From: Alligator mississippiensis
Lineage: Eukaryota; Chordata; Crocodylia; Alligatoridae
DNA: 64,000 nucleotides
Reading direction: 5' to 3'
Assembly (NCBI RefSeq): GCF_030867095.1
Contig: NC_081824.1
Coordinates: 50,254,882 to 50,318,881 of the forward strand
This document shows positions 22,131 to 33,118 of the stretch, in pieces. Each line of letters begins with the position of its first letter. Position 1 is the first letter of the stretch. Both the position numbers and the translations under genes were made by a program. The notes below the pieces were generated by a model. That model ran no database searches. It worked only from the letters and a program-made list of their open reading frames with translations, and had not been told where the DNA came from.

Positions 22131-23055
22131 ACTTGGTGGGGTGGAACAAATGAGAATAAATCTATGGGGTTGGGGAAGTGTTGCAGAGTAATTTGCACAG
22201 GGAGTGGTGACCTTGATTTACAAGGAAGGGGAAAGAGAGGGCCTTAGAAACTTGAGACCGATCACTTTACTAAACGTAGACTATAAGTTGTTCACTAAAA
22301 TATTAGCAGCGTGTTTAGTGGGGATACTTGCACAGATGGTGAGAGGGGAAGAAACTTGTGCAGGGATGGGCAGCACAAACTCATTGGATTGTTAGGGACA
22401 CAAACTTATATTTGGGGATGGAAGTGGAATCCGTTCATGGTAAACGTGGATTTACAAAAAGCAAATGATAGTACTGTGCATGAATTTTTGTTTAGGGTGT
22501 TAAATAAGATGGGGCTACTGGGGAAATTTGTGGGGTGCATGAGGGCAATTTATGGGGGAGCAAACAGCAGGGTTATGGTCAGAGGATTTTTGGGAGAGGC
22601 TTTTGGGATAGATTCAGGGGTGAGACAGGGGTATCCTCTGTCACCAGGGTTATTTTTATGCACAATTGAGCTACTAGCACAGCAAATTTGGGGCCATACG
22701 GTGATTAGTGGGGTGAGAATACCGGGGGGAGGGAAAGTTTAAATGTTTGCTTTATATGGATGATGTGATGGTGGTGGTGAGGTATAAAGTTTTGCTGGGA
22801 AGGGTCCTGAAACATGCTGAGGAGATTCAGGAGATAACAGGGACAAGAGGAGATGTAGGTAAAAGTATGGCAGTAGGGAGTTGGAATGATTTGGGGAGAT
22901 TTGGGCTGAGGGTAGAAAGGGAAAGGATGAAGTTGCTGGGGATGATTATGGACGTTCAGAGGAAAGGGAAGGAGGCGTGGGAGAAACTGGAGGGAAGGGT
23001 GAAGTGGGTGGTGGGGTTGTGGGAAACACAGGGATTGTTATCTATTGGTAAGGTG
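22131..23055 (+). pseudogene. Tx1-like LINE ORF2, reverse transcriptase part
   Basis: Three frames together give an L1/Tx1-type RT. 22204-22395 has VTLIYKEGEREGLRNLRPIT and LLNVDYKLFTKILA; 22311-22742 has the motif A region VDLQKANDSTVHEFLFRVL, then VRQGYPLSPGLFL; 22747-23187 starts with motif C as YMDD (LYMDDVMVVV). Motif A reads KAND where the family has KAFD. Stops at about 22394 and 22741 and a frameshift break it. The endonuclease C-terminal part that should precede it is missing between 21140 and 22200, so the LTR-like insertion was accompanied by a deletion or the LINE was already defective. Confidence 0.82.
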
Positions 23056-23758
23056 TGGTGGGCCAGTAGGGGGTGCTCCTGCATTGAGCCACCCACCTTA
23101 CTGCACCTGGCCACCTTCCAGGCTCCAAGTGCCTCCGTGGGGGCACCTCACGTCTGGCTGACCCCCTTCCTGGAGCTCACCCACTAGTCTGGGGATAACG
23201 CCACCACCACCCAGGGTCTGGACTGATCCTTGCTCTGTGCCCCCTGGGAAACACAAGTCTAGTAGCCCTTGAGGGTACTCGACCCACTTCAAGAACTTGG
23301 GGTGCTTCCCTCAGTCTAAAGCACAAATAATGGTCTCCCTTAGTCAGCCAAACCAAGGGGACCCCAAGGCATAATCTAGCCCCTCTCCCAATAAGTCTCA
23401 CATGCTAGGTACAAAGGAGAACTTTATTGGTTACAAGGAGTAGGTTTGGAATAGTGTACAGGGTAAAGCAATGTCAGAGAAATCCCATAGAGCAAACTGG
23501 CATGCCTGGGTAGCCTTTGATTATGCATCTGAGTTACTGCAAGCTATATATCTAGTTAGATCTCAGGTAACTTACTCACAGGTATTATCCAGAGGCAAGT
23601 GGAGGGTCCCTCTGGAGGCAAGCAGTTCCTTGATCATGAGTTTCAAGAGAGAGCAAGTTTCAGATGGTTCAGCTTCTCTCCAAGTTATCATGGCTACCGC
23701 CCCTCCTCCTAAGCAGTCCTTAACTTATATAGCCCTTATGACCTCATTTGCCCTGGAT
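23056..23758 (-). repeat. LTR-like repeat, copy B (inverted)
   Basis: Reverse complement of the 3' ~700 bp of copy A, with clear base-level similarity throughout. It has a TATA-like CTATATAAG (plus-strand 23724-23732) and an AATAAA (plus-strand 23423-23428) at positions equivalent to copy A. The segment corresponding to the first ~280 bp of copy A is absent. Together the copies form a large inverted repeat around the 0.9-kb RT segment. Confidence 0.7.
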
Positions 23759-25733
23759 ATGATAACTTGCAAAATCAACTAACAATAACGTATATTTGAG
23801 ATTTAAAATTATAACCAATTTCTAATATTAAGAAACAGTCAATGGCTGGTTCACTGGTACAGGAATAATAAAGAGTCTTCTTCAAGCCCTTACTATATTA
23901 TTTAAGCTACAATGTGCAACATGCTGATCTCAAACAAGTGCCCCATACTTTCTGTGATGTTATAAATCAGAAAATATTTGGCTAAAGACATTGATAGATA
24001 TTACAAACCCTATAGATATTTTTCTAAAAAATGAGGACTGTAGATAAATACATTATCCACATCTTACTCTTACCTTTTGTCTCAGTCACAAGTACCTTAG
24101 GAAACAACATCTACATAGAAAATTATCTGAAAAAAAAAGTCACAAACATATGTTAGAAACATGCAGTAATAGCTTTTCCCCACATCCATAGACATATCAA
24201 TCAATAGCCATAAACAAAAAAAATCTTATCAGCAGGATGTAATCCACAAGTGAACTAAATTTAGTTTTGTATGATACAGGTTCAACTTGTCTGTGAAACT
24301 CATGTCTAGCAATTGAATACAGTCATCTCGCACCATTTCATTCAGTCCATATGTAAGATTACCTCATTTTGTATCTAATATAGTACTATTCTTTAATCTC
24401 CTATGTGAGTTCTAAAAAAATACTTATTGTATACAATGCATTTTTTTCTCCAACATACTTTAGCTTGACTTGATCCTTTTCCTGGCCTTCTCACAATGAA
24501 GCTGCCTTCTTTAGCCATTTGAACAGATATACTGAATGGAAAATACTGTATAGTACACAGCAGATGTTGTGCATATGTCAGCACTGCAGTCAAACGTGTG
24601 AGGAAGCTTATATAGAAGGATGTGAGCTAGCCCTAAACTGTCTAGTTCAGATAATAACTACACTAGAATTCTGGAGAGATCTGCAGGGAAACCTGGATAA
24701 ATACCCAAGCAGCTCGACTGCTCTAAAGTCTATGAGGATACAGCTGGATCTCTATGAAATCACATCTAGGCAAATTAAATCTAGTTTGGGTCTGTCTCTA
24801 TGAGCTGCAGACTCACCACTGATTGCAGCGCAGATATATTTTCTTAACAGCTGAATCCACCCGCCTCATTCAAGAAGTATAATAGAGTATTTAACGACTC
24901 AGGTGACAAAAATAAAGAAACAAAATGTTTCTATGGTTGATCAAAAACAAATGTGGAACTATAACTGCTGTATAAAATCTACCAGACAAACTGACTCTTT
25001 GTACACAGACCCTCTTCCAGAGGCTTACGTGTGAGTAAAGGTGTCAGTATAGTCAACACCCAAGGGGAGTCAGTCTCATGCCTCCAATCTCCATGAAGAG
25101 CCATTACCGGGATCGGGCCAGAGTTAGCAGGGCTGACGGTAGCCACACCTGCTGACAGGTCAGATGCCACTGCTGCAGCAATGGAAGGGGGAGGTATTGG
25201 TACAGTCTGCACGTAGGGAAATAGTGGAGCATCCACCAAGTAAAAGACTATTGCAACCACCACCAAATTTTCCCCACCAGCAGTGGTCACCAAAGGTAAA
25301 TATGGCAGGAAAAAAATGGCAGTTGTGGGGGAGCAATACCCAACAGCTGCTCTATTAATCCCCTCACTCCGGACTGCATTGACACCTTCTTCCGCAGCAG
25401 TGGTGCATACTGATACACATCTGAACCACCAGGTCTGTACTTGGACTCATGCCCTGCTCCCCCACCCCAAATTATGCTACTATGTAGCAGAAAGCCCCCT
25501 TTTCCTCTTGCCTGCATTTGCTCTCCCCTCTTTGAATATGTTTTTCCTCTTCTACCTTTTCTTCCTTCCTCTTTCTTTCACTTTAAGATAAGGAATTGTG
25601 TTTTAAAATTTGTGTGTGTGCATTTTGTATCTCCCCATGTATTTTGGTATTTTTATCTATTGTGTGCCATGGCATTTGTAGCTTATATTTTGTACTCCTC
25701 ACCTTTCAACTTTCAACTATAAATGTGTTTAGT
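23759..25733. other. No gene recognised
   Basis: AT-rich anonymous DNA. 25000-25400 is GC-richer with overlapping short open frames on both strands but no recognisable domain. Confidence 0.55.
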
Positions 25734-25738
25734 AACAA

Positions 25739-26499
25739 TGTTAACAAGGACAGGAGTCAAACTGCTGCTTCCCTTTATCAGGCGGGCCCCTGAAAGAGCG
25801 AGTGAATCAGTAATTGAATGTGTAACACAGTAGCAGGCAGCAATTAACACCTAAGGAAACTGCAGATCAACCAACAGAAGAAATCAATAGAAGACAATGT
25901 AGCAACCGGGACATCTCTAAACATCTCTGATCAAGGGCTAGAAGCCCTGGTCTGAGTTAATCAACACCGGGGACCAACTTTTGGGCTGAACATCTCCAGA
26001 TTGACCGCTCCCAGAGCCCTATTCAAAATTCATCAACAGACTTCCAAACCTGCATGTACATGCAGATGACCCCTGGGGCTGACAGATGCCATCCAGTAGC
26101 CACCGAGGGGGAAGTCCCACGAGGGTCAACGACCCCTGGATTGGGCAAACCTGAAAACTGGGGAGTCACCAAAGTCTGCCAGGGACAGATAAAAAGCAGT
26201 GAAAAGTGACCCTCAGCAGCGCCCTCTTGACCTCCAACTTGACCAGCACCTGACCTGTCCAGCCAGAAGGACCAGCCAGCGACCCCCTTCTGGAAGATAA
26301 CACCACGCTGAAAGAAGCCTCGACGACAGACTCCAGCGCCTGTGGGATAGGTATACCTGACTCTTGTAGCTTGCTACTGTGTGTGTGCCTGTGGGAGGGA
26401 CCAGCCCCAAGGTTTATGATTTAACTTCATTACAGTGCTTCAATCTGTCTAATAAACCAGAATTTTAAGGATCCCGAGTTGAACATTTGTAGCCAACAA
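25739..26499 (+). repeat. Possible solo LTR
   Basis: Begins TGTTAACAAGG and contains a GATAAAAAG box near 26188, an AATAAA at 26451-26456, and about 40 bp of tail. aacaa occurs just before the start (25734-25738) and again at 26495-26499, which could be a 5-bp duplication, but the implied end then lacks the usual CA. No open reading frame of note. Family unknown. Confidence 0.45.
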
Positions 26500-26714
26500 C
26501 TACACTCTTCATACACTTCTTCACACTTTGGTTGGTTCTGTCAGAAACAAAATAACACTCCTTCAAATAAATCTGTTGACCTGCTGATCTGTTTGAAGAG
26601 TCAGCAGTGATTTTATGTGCTATACTCCCATTTTTTCAGAGATGCTGTTGTAGCATCTGAAAAAAAAGAAAAAAAATCAGACCCTATTAAAATAGTCTCA
26701 GATTAGCTACTATT

Positions 26715-26990
26715 GGGCACATCTACACAAGACATTTACTGTGGAGCTGCCTTATTAGCTTTGACGTAAAGTCTCAGCGTCTACACGTGTGGCCGTATTA
26801 GGCCTCAGTAAATTAATTAACTCTGCTGTAGGTTTGTATTTGTAAATACAAGTACTATTCTGTAGTGGCATTATTTAATGTGCTGCAATGAATGTATAAG
26901 CACTGATGTGGCTGGCTGGGGCACAAGGGTGCTCTGACCCAGCTCAATGTCAATTAATGTGTTGCATTAATTTCACATGTAGATGCACCC
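26715..26990. mobile_element. Harbinger-type MITE (276 bp)
   Basis: Terminal inverted repeats: GGGCACATCTACACA at the left and GGGTGCATCTACATG read inward from the right. 3-bp att flanks lie on both sides (26712-26714 and 26991-26993). A 3-bp duplication and GGGC..TCTACA termini fit PIF/Harbinger non-autonomous elements. The same terminus type occurs at 56264 and 63253. Non-coding. Confidence 0.75.
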
Positions 26991-27441
26991 ATTAGTTACT
27001 AAGTAATTTGAAAATAGAGGCTTTTTGTACCAAGAACTGGCACACTAAATTTCAATGAATTAGATATCCCTTCCATAAAGTTGAATGTTTGCTATTAATA
27101 GCTTGAATACAGTATAACATCAGCCATGAGTAGTTCAACAGTTCTATCACTAATTTACCACAGCTAATTAAGATCTAATCTACCATCTCTTCAGGAGCTC
27201 TCTTAGTACAGAATGTCTATTTTCATTCTATTACTAAGATAATGTGGTTTACTTAATCTCCCTGGAGATAAAATCAGTGAAACGATGTTTTAACCAAATA
27301 GGAGCTGGTTTGATTTAATATTTATTTAAGGAACTGCATATTCAGCAATGATGATGCCACATGAGAGAAATTTGTCACTTTAGAACAAATGCAAGTTTAG
27401 AACAAGTTTGGGGATGGTACCGTTGAATGGTTTCAAAATTA
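26991..27441. other. No gene recognised (provirus left flank)
   Basis: Anonymous AT-rich DNA. The tact at 27442-27445 is the left copy of the proviral target duplication. Confidence 0.6.
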
Positions 27442-27445
27442 TACT

Positions 27446-27947
27446 TGTGGAATCAGAAAAAAATAAATGCCTTAAACTTTGATCATTTGAGTTATAAGAT
27501 GACATAACCGCTTTGTGGAGAATTGCTGGCTCTGTACAGTAGAACAGATAAGGGAAAGTGTTTGTTCTTTGTAACTCCTCTGCAACTCTTTCACTCACCA
27601 CAGCCTCGAAGATAGCAAAAAGTATGTACAACTCTGATTTCCAGGTGCAGGCAGGGAGTGATATTTCTCCCTTGTCTCCTCCATAATTCTCATCCTGATA
27701 ACAGCAAAGAAGTAATGAAGTAATGTTTATAGCTGCTTTTCTAGCTAATTTCACTATATGATCACATGAGTTGTAAGCGACTGTTAAAAAGTATATAAGC
27801 CTCCTGATTTTGCTCTTGGGGGGGAACCCCTTCCAAGTGCTTGGGAAATCCATGTCACTTTGGAATCCCCCCTACAGCTGTAGTTTCTTTTGAATAAAAG
27901 CTTCTGCTGACCTGACCCAAAAGTATGCTGCGTGTGTTTCCACGACA
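27446..27947 (+). repeat. 5' LTR (502 bp)
   Basis: Starts TGTGGAATCAG and ends CCACGACA. TATATAAG at 27792-27799 is the likely TATA box and AATAAA at 27893-27898 the poly(A) signal. By hand alignment it differs from the 3' LTR at about 10 positions (seven transitions, three transversions) with no indel, about 2 percent. Confidence 0.96.
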
Positions 27948-27952
27948 ATTCC

Positions 27953-27970
27953 TGGTGCCGTGACTCAGTT
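27953..27970 (+). promoter_or_regulatory. Primer-binding site, tRNA-His type
   Basis: TGGTGCCGTGACTCAGTT, five bases after the LTR. It matches the complement of the 3' end of vertebrate tRNA-His(GTG) at 16 of 18 positions, including the first 14. Of the known PBS classes this is the one used by HERV-H/RTVL-H-type class I elements. The tRNA end is recalled from general knowledge, not searched. Confidence 0.82.
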
Positions 27971-28045
27971 CCAGAACACGTGTTGAGGAAGAAGGACCGC
28001 AGACTGCCCCCCCGCCACCCCTGAACCCCGAGGCGCCAAACTTGA

Positions 28046-28054
28046 GAGGTAAGA
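28046..28054 (+). promoter_or_regulatory. Candidate major splice donor in leader
   Basis: GAG|GTAAGA, with GT at 28049-28050, about 100 bp after the LTR. It is a strong match to the donor consensus and well placed to make the spliced env transcript. No acceptor was pinned down; a pyrimidine-rich stretch ending in cag near 38686 is one candidate. Confidence 0.5.
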
Positions 28055-28342
28055 GGCCTAATTCAAAATCTCTATTGGGGTTTCAGAGGAGGACTGCCCG
28101 TAGGCTCCCAACTTGGCCATCGTAACTGGATCTGAACCTTGTTAAAACAGGTCAGTCTGAACCTTACTGCCAGCTAAAATTTTCTGTCTGGTAAAGGATC
28201 CAATTTTGTGTCCAGTAACGTACGTTTTATTCATGGAGAAACTGTTTGAAGCACCTTCATCCAACAGCACGTCAGGCTAGTTAATTAACTAAGGCGGAGT
28301 GGGGGAGGAGGTCTGGCTGACTGAATGAATGCGCGTGTGTGT

Positions 28343-28626
28343 GTATTTAGAAATATGAGCCACTGACCAGGTCTGAGACTACGGTTGGGTTCAGCCGCCC
28401 CAATTCTGCCTGATAAGGCAGTTTTGAAAACAAGGGGGCCCAACTGCAACCTCGTGACCCAGTGGACAGGGCTTCGGAGTGAGTGTATTTAGAAAAATGA
28501 GCCACTGACCAGGTCTGAGACTAAGGCTGGGTCTAGCCACCCCGATTCTGCCTAAAAAGGTAGCGTCAAAAGCAAGGGGGCCCAGCTGAAACCTCATGAC
28601 CCAGTGGACAGGGCGTCTGAGTGATT
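28343..28626. repeat. 142-bp tandem duplication in the proviral leader
   Basis: Two head-to-tail units, 28343-28484 and 28485-28626, each starting gtatttagaaa and containing gagccactgaccaggtctga and gacccagtggacagggc. The units have diverged visibly, more than the two LTRs have. The leader normally carries packaging structures, so this may be a duplicated packaging or translation-control segment. Confidence 0.88.
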
Positions 28627-28834
28627 TTGTCATTTCCAAATCCCTTGTCCCAGTAGCTTCTGCTGAGAACAGGAGTGAAAGGATCTCTCTTGTGTTTCCC
28701 TCCCCATTTCCATTTTATGAGCCGGTGTAGGGTCAGAAGCCTTTTGTCTGGGCGATGAAAAACTGCGGGGCAAGGCACTGAGCAGCCCGGACATCCTAAA
28801 CAAGCCTATCCTATGTCTCCCTGTGTGACTGAAA

Positions 28835-29917
28835 ATGGGAACAAGTCAGTCTAAACAAGTTCCCATCCCCACTAAGGGGACTCTGGCATACTTCATGTAC
28901 ACATACTATTCTCCCAAGGCTTGCAAGTACCTGGATAAGTGGAACTGGTATACTAAGGGTGATCCTGTGAAGCAATTTCCACAGGATAAAACAGTGCACT
29001 TAAGAGGGGCTTTAGAGTCCCGTGGATCCAAAACACCACAAAACCAGTGGGATGCGTTCTTTTATTGGTATGATGAGATGTACAAAAGACGGACAGAATC
29101 TCAAACTAGAAGTCTAAAAGACTCTCAAGAAAAATTAAAACAGCATTTAAAAGCTGTTCGGGAGAAATTGGCTGCTCCCCCAAATTACACGCCGGCCACC
29201 GCTCCGATGTATCCAGCATTGCCTGGGGCACCCCCACCACCGGAGCCAGCAGAGGATATCCTTGACCTTTGTTCGAACCCTGCTCTCCTGGGACTTCCAC
29301 ATCAGCAACAACCAGTTCAACATCAGGCTGCAGCCCAGGCTAGTAACCCATTAGCTGAAGCTCCTTTGGTAAATTCATCCACGGAGCTTAATAGTCCGGA
29401 CTCATCCACCATACCTGCCATTCAATTATCACCAGTGTGGCAATTTACTCCTGGGTCACAACCCACCACAGGTGTATTTAGAAGAATGGGAATAGGCACG
29501 GAAAGATCTCCCATCAATCTTAGATCCCAAGCTGCACAAGTTTACCCCCTAAGACAAATGCCAGGCATTGGCACCGATGGACAAAATATAGTAACCATGC
29601 ATGCACCCTGGACTCCAGGTGATCTCTACAATTTAACTCAAAAATTCCCAAAAATCAGGGAAGAACCAGAAAAATTTCAGGAAGAATTGCAGACTTTTAT
29701 AAATTGTTATAATCCAACGTGGGCTGACATTAATCAGCTCATGCGATCCATTTTGCCCAAGGAAACTATGCTACGTCTGTACACTGGCTGTACTTGGCCA
29801 GATCAAAACCCAGGGATTGGCCAAGACTTTATTGACAAGAGAAATGCTTTGGTTCAGGCAGTTCTCACAATTTGCCCAAAAAAGGCAGACTGGACCAAAA
29901 TAAACCTGGACCTGTAA
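28835..29917 (+). pseudogene. gag: ERV gag, matrix to capsid part
   Basis: Structural polyprotein. It starts MGTSQSKQ, where Gly2 fits an N-myristoylation signal for plasma-membrane targeting. A PPNY late-domain motif (residues 115-118) that would recruit NEDD4-family ligases lies in a Pro-rich linker, followed by a capsid with WTPGDLYNLTQKFPKI and NPTWADINQLM, typical of gammaretroviral p30. The frame ends at TAA 29915-29917; the capsid continues one frame over from about 29910, so a single-base indel breaks it. The start is chosen because it is the first ATG with the MG..S context after the leader. Confidence 0.93.
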
Positions 29918-30323
29918 ACAAAACAAAAATGAACACCCCAGTGACTATTTGGAACGCCTCAAACAGGCATTTGAACGATATTCAGGAATGGATGACCCGA
30001 TCGGAAATGCTAAACAAGCAATAGTGGCAGCATTCTTCCAGGGATTTAACCCTAAAATTACTGAGAAAATTCAAACAGTAATTATTGGCTGGGAAACTAA
30101 AGATTTGACTGAAGTCCTTGCTGCAGCTAACCATTTTCATAACAAATTGGAACAGTCTAAAGACAATGCCGAGTTTATGTTAATGGCCTTACAGATTTCT
30201 CAGTTGCAGGGTCCAGGTAAAGGAAGGGGACGAGGATGACGACGGGGAAGGGGAGGCCTGGGTAGATTCAGGGGAAGAGTTAGATCCTCAGGCCCACAAA
30301 ACCCAGGCTATGGGAACCAATAT
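29918..30323 (+). pseudogene. gag: ERV gag, capsid major homology region to nucleocapsid linker
   Basis: Continues gag in the next frame. The major homology region is visible just after the frameshift (NKNEHPSDYLERLKQAFERYS), then the capsid C-terminal domain and an Arg/Gly-rich basic linker. An in-frame TGA at 30237-30239 interrupts the basic linker, which continues RRGRGGLGRFRGR up to the CR1 insertion at 30323/30324. The TGA sits where a CpG-containing Arg codon would be expected in such a run, consistent with CpG decay. Confidence 0.9.
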
Positions 30324-30734
30324 TGGGAACCAGCAGCGGGAAGGAGAGGAGGCAGCACACGTGTGTCCCGCACGCACGTGTGACCTTTTTACCAACCAAC
30401 TGACCGGAGGCGGCGGCGGCAGCAGCAACAGAGGAATCGGCAGCGGGGGCAGCAGCAGCTGATCCCCCGAAGGTAAGCGGGACGGAGGGACCCGGCACAG
30501 CTGAGCTGGATCCGGAGGGGAAGCCCCCCGGGTCCCATATAGCTGAGCCGGTAGGGAGCCGCGCTCCCGAGCCGCGCGGCGCGAACAGAGCGCGCAAACA
30601 GGCGCGCTCTGTAAGAGCACGCCGGCGTTTGCGCGGGCGTTCGCGCCGGAGGGTAGGCCAGGAGGGCCAGGAGTGGGACTCCTGTAGGGGTAGGGCGTAG
30701 ACACCACACAGGTCTACAAACAGCAGCTTGTAGA
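30324..30734 (+). promoter_or_regulatory. CR1 5' UTR / internal promoter region, CpG-rich
   Basis: About 410 bp of GC-rich sequence with dense CpG, in strong contrast to the AT-rich viral flanks. CR1 5' regions are expected to hold the internal promoter. A perfect 11-bp stem occurs at 30585-30595 and 30602-30612 (ACAGAGCGCGC / GCGCGCTCTGT) with a 6-base loop. Confidence 0.7.
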
Positions 30735-31799
30735 ATGGTGTCTATGAGGAGTGCTGCTAGGGCCTCTGCCCAGGGGGACAAGGCTACCCGCGGCAGGTCT
30801 GAGGCCTCCACCCAGACCGAGCCCATGGGGGAGCCGGTGTCCCCCTACCTCCTGGCCTGTGGAGTATCCCCAGCAGAGCCGGGGGGGGGCAGAGATTGGG
30901 GGCCCCCACACCTGTCCGGCAGGTGCCCATCTTATGGCTCTGGAGGCGCAGGTGAGGGAGCTCCAGGAGGAGGTTAGCAGGCTGAGGGGGATCAGGGAGG
31001 CGGAGGATGAAATTGATAGTTATTTCCTTTCCCTGCAGGCCCAGGCACCAAAGGAAGAAGCACCCGGGGAATACCCTCCACAGCAGACTGGCAGACAGTC
31101 ACAGCCAGGACCGGAGCAGCACGCAGCGAACCGGTACCAGCTTCTCCAGTCCGACTGGTGAACAGGTACGAGACCCTGGCGACCCTGCAGGAGATGGAAG
31201 GGGAGGAGGAAACCCTTGAGCAAGAAGAAACACCACGTTCTTCACACTCCAAACAGATCCAGAGATCCACGAGGACCCAGAGGAGGAGGCGACGAGTGAT
31301 CATCATAGGAGACTCCATCCTGAGAGGTACGGAAGGACCCATCTGTCGCCAGGACCCCTCGGCACGAGAGGTATGCTGCCTCCCTGGAGCAAAGATTCGG
31401 GATGTGACGGAGGTAATCCAGGCCAGGATCAAGCCCACCGATTATTACCCCATGGTCCTAGTCCATGTGGGTACTAATGATGCGGCCAGGAGAACCCCCG
31501 ATCACCTGATGGCAGACTACTGTGCTCTGGGTGGCGTGCTGAAGGAGTTCAGTGCCCAGGTGGTTTTCTCTTCCATCCTACCAGTGACCGGACGAGGAAG
31601 ACGGCAGGAGAACTGCATCAGAGAGACCAACTGGCGGCTTCGGCAGTGGTGTCTCGAGGCAGGCTTCGGCTTCCTGCACAATGACCCGCACATCACGATG
31701 AGGGACATGCTCAGCTGGGATGGGCTTCACCTGTCCCCCAAAGGTAAGCGTGTGTTTTCTACTAGGTTGGCGGATCTCCTCCAGCGGGCTTTAAACTAG
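30735..31799 (+). pseudogene. CR1 ORF1: coiled coil and SGNH/GDSL esterase
   Basis: ORF1 protein, RNA-binding partner of the LINE. 30735-30880 starts MVSMRSAARA...; a 9-G run (30881-30889) shifts the frame; 30890-31130 encodes a heptad-like LEAQVRELQEEVSRLRG coiled coil; a second shift near 31140-31160 leads into 31158-31799 with the esterase: IIIGDSILRGTE, VLVHVGTND and WDGLHLSPKGKRVF, ending LADLLQRALN. The esterase blocks (GDS, GTND, DGLHLS) are complete. The start is the first ATG after the 5' UTR and is inferred. Two frameshifts make the protein non-functional. Confidence 0.85.
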
Positions 31800-31801
31800 G
31801 C

Positions 31802-33118
31802 TTGTCGGGGGGAGGGGAGTACGAGGGCAGGGGAAGCTGTGGGCCACCAAACCATGTGGCACCCACAAGGACAGCCCAGCCTGAAGAAGGAGAACATTGG
31901 GAACCTGAAAGCCATGGGGAGGCCAGCACTACAGAACAGGTAAGAAACAAGAAGGTAAGGAACAATGGGCCCCTTGGGACTCGGAGCGGGGGGGCAGCAA
32001 AGGCACCAGTCACAGGGCTCAAGTGCCTATATACTAATGCTAGGAGCATGGGGAACAAGCAGGATGAACTAGCACTCCTGCTTGCACTAAACACCTATGA
32101 CTTAGTGGGGCTAACAGAGACCTGGTGGGATTTATCCCATGACTGGGCGGTACATATTGAGGGCTATAGATTGTATAGAAAGGACAGGTCGGGGAAGAAA
32201 GGGGGGGGGTTGCACTTTATGTCAGTGAGCAGTATACATCAACCTTCATCAAGACAGAATCCGAGGTTGAGGAAGTAGGATTGTGGGTTAGGCTACATGG
32301 GGGGCAAGGACAAAAGGGATTTGGTGGTAGGGGTCTGCTACAGACCCCCACACCAAGGGGAAGAAATAGATGCGGGGCTCCTGAGGCAACTCTCGGAGAC
32401 CATAAAAGCTAAAGAGGCGGTAGTCATGGGAGACCTAAACTACCCGGACATCTGCTGGGAGACGCAGACAGCAAGGTCCCATCGCTCACGCAGGTTTCTA
32501 ACCTGTGTACAGGACCTCCACCTGACACAGGAGGTGCATGGTCCCACTAGGGGGAATGCCATACTGGATCTGGTATTGGCAACGGGACATGACATGATAG
32601 GGGACCTCCAGATCGGTAGCCATTTGGGAGACAGTGATCAACTAATAATAGAGTTCAACATAAGACAGCAAGTGGGTAAGGTAACTAGTAGGGTGAAAGT
32701 GCTAGACTTTAGGAAAGCTGATCTCAATACACTCAGGCGATTAGTCAAGGAAGCACTGCAGAGTAGGAGTTTTGAAGGGATGGGAGCCCAAGAAGGGTGG
32801 CTGTGCCTAAAGGAAATGATCCTTCGGGCACAAAGCAAGATGATCCCCGAGCAAGGCAAAAGAGGGAAAGGGGCCAGGAGGCTTCCATGGCTGACCAGAG
32901 AAATCCAGGGCAGCCTAAGGGCCAAAAGGGGAGCACATAAAAAGTGGAAACAGGGTGAGATCACTAAAGATGAATATACCTCCTCTGCTCGTGCTTGTAG
33001 GGAGGCAGTTAGGCGGGCCAAAGCTACCATGGAGCTGAGGATGGCAACCCAAGTAAAGGACAACAAGAAATTGTTTTTTAGATATATTGGGAGAAAAGGA
33101 AGGCCCAGGGAGGAATAG
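31802..33118 (+). pseudogene. CR1 ORF2, endonuclease and linker
   Basis: APE-type endonuclease. 31802-32200 contains LKCLYTNARSMGNKQDE and LTETWWDLSHDW, then the frame is lost at a 9-G run (32201-32209). A middle stretch reads VALYVSEQY in another frame, and a further shift near 32298-32303 (6 G) leads to VGVCYRPP, VVMGDLNYPDI and HLGDSD. The LGDSD-Q block has Gln where the 16.6-kb copy has His (SDH), the catalytic His of the APE fold. The frame ends at 33118; RT continues in the next frame after a shift near 33114. Confidence 0.9.

Noticed and set aside
25164-25591. Cluster of short frames suggesting a small gene
   Set aside because: Frames overlap on both strands, with no domain, no consistent codon pattern and no regulatory context.
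27380-27853. Antisense open frame of about 150 codons through the 5' LTR, also open in the 3' LTR (40340-40864)
   Set aside because: The two LTRs are nearly identical, so both being open is not independent evidence. Most of the differences falling in this frame change the amino acid, which argues against selection on an antisense protein.
27953-27970. tRNA-like sequence
   Set aside because: It is the 18-nt complement of a tRNA 3' end (PBS), with no cloverleaf around it.
30280-30911. Minus-strand frames of 105-145 codons rich in Pro, Arg and Ala
   Set aside because: They are shadows of the CpG-rich CR1 5' UTR and ORF1 start.
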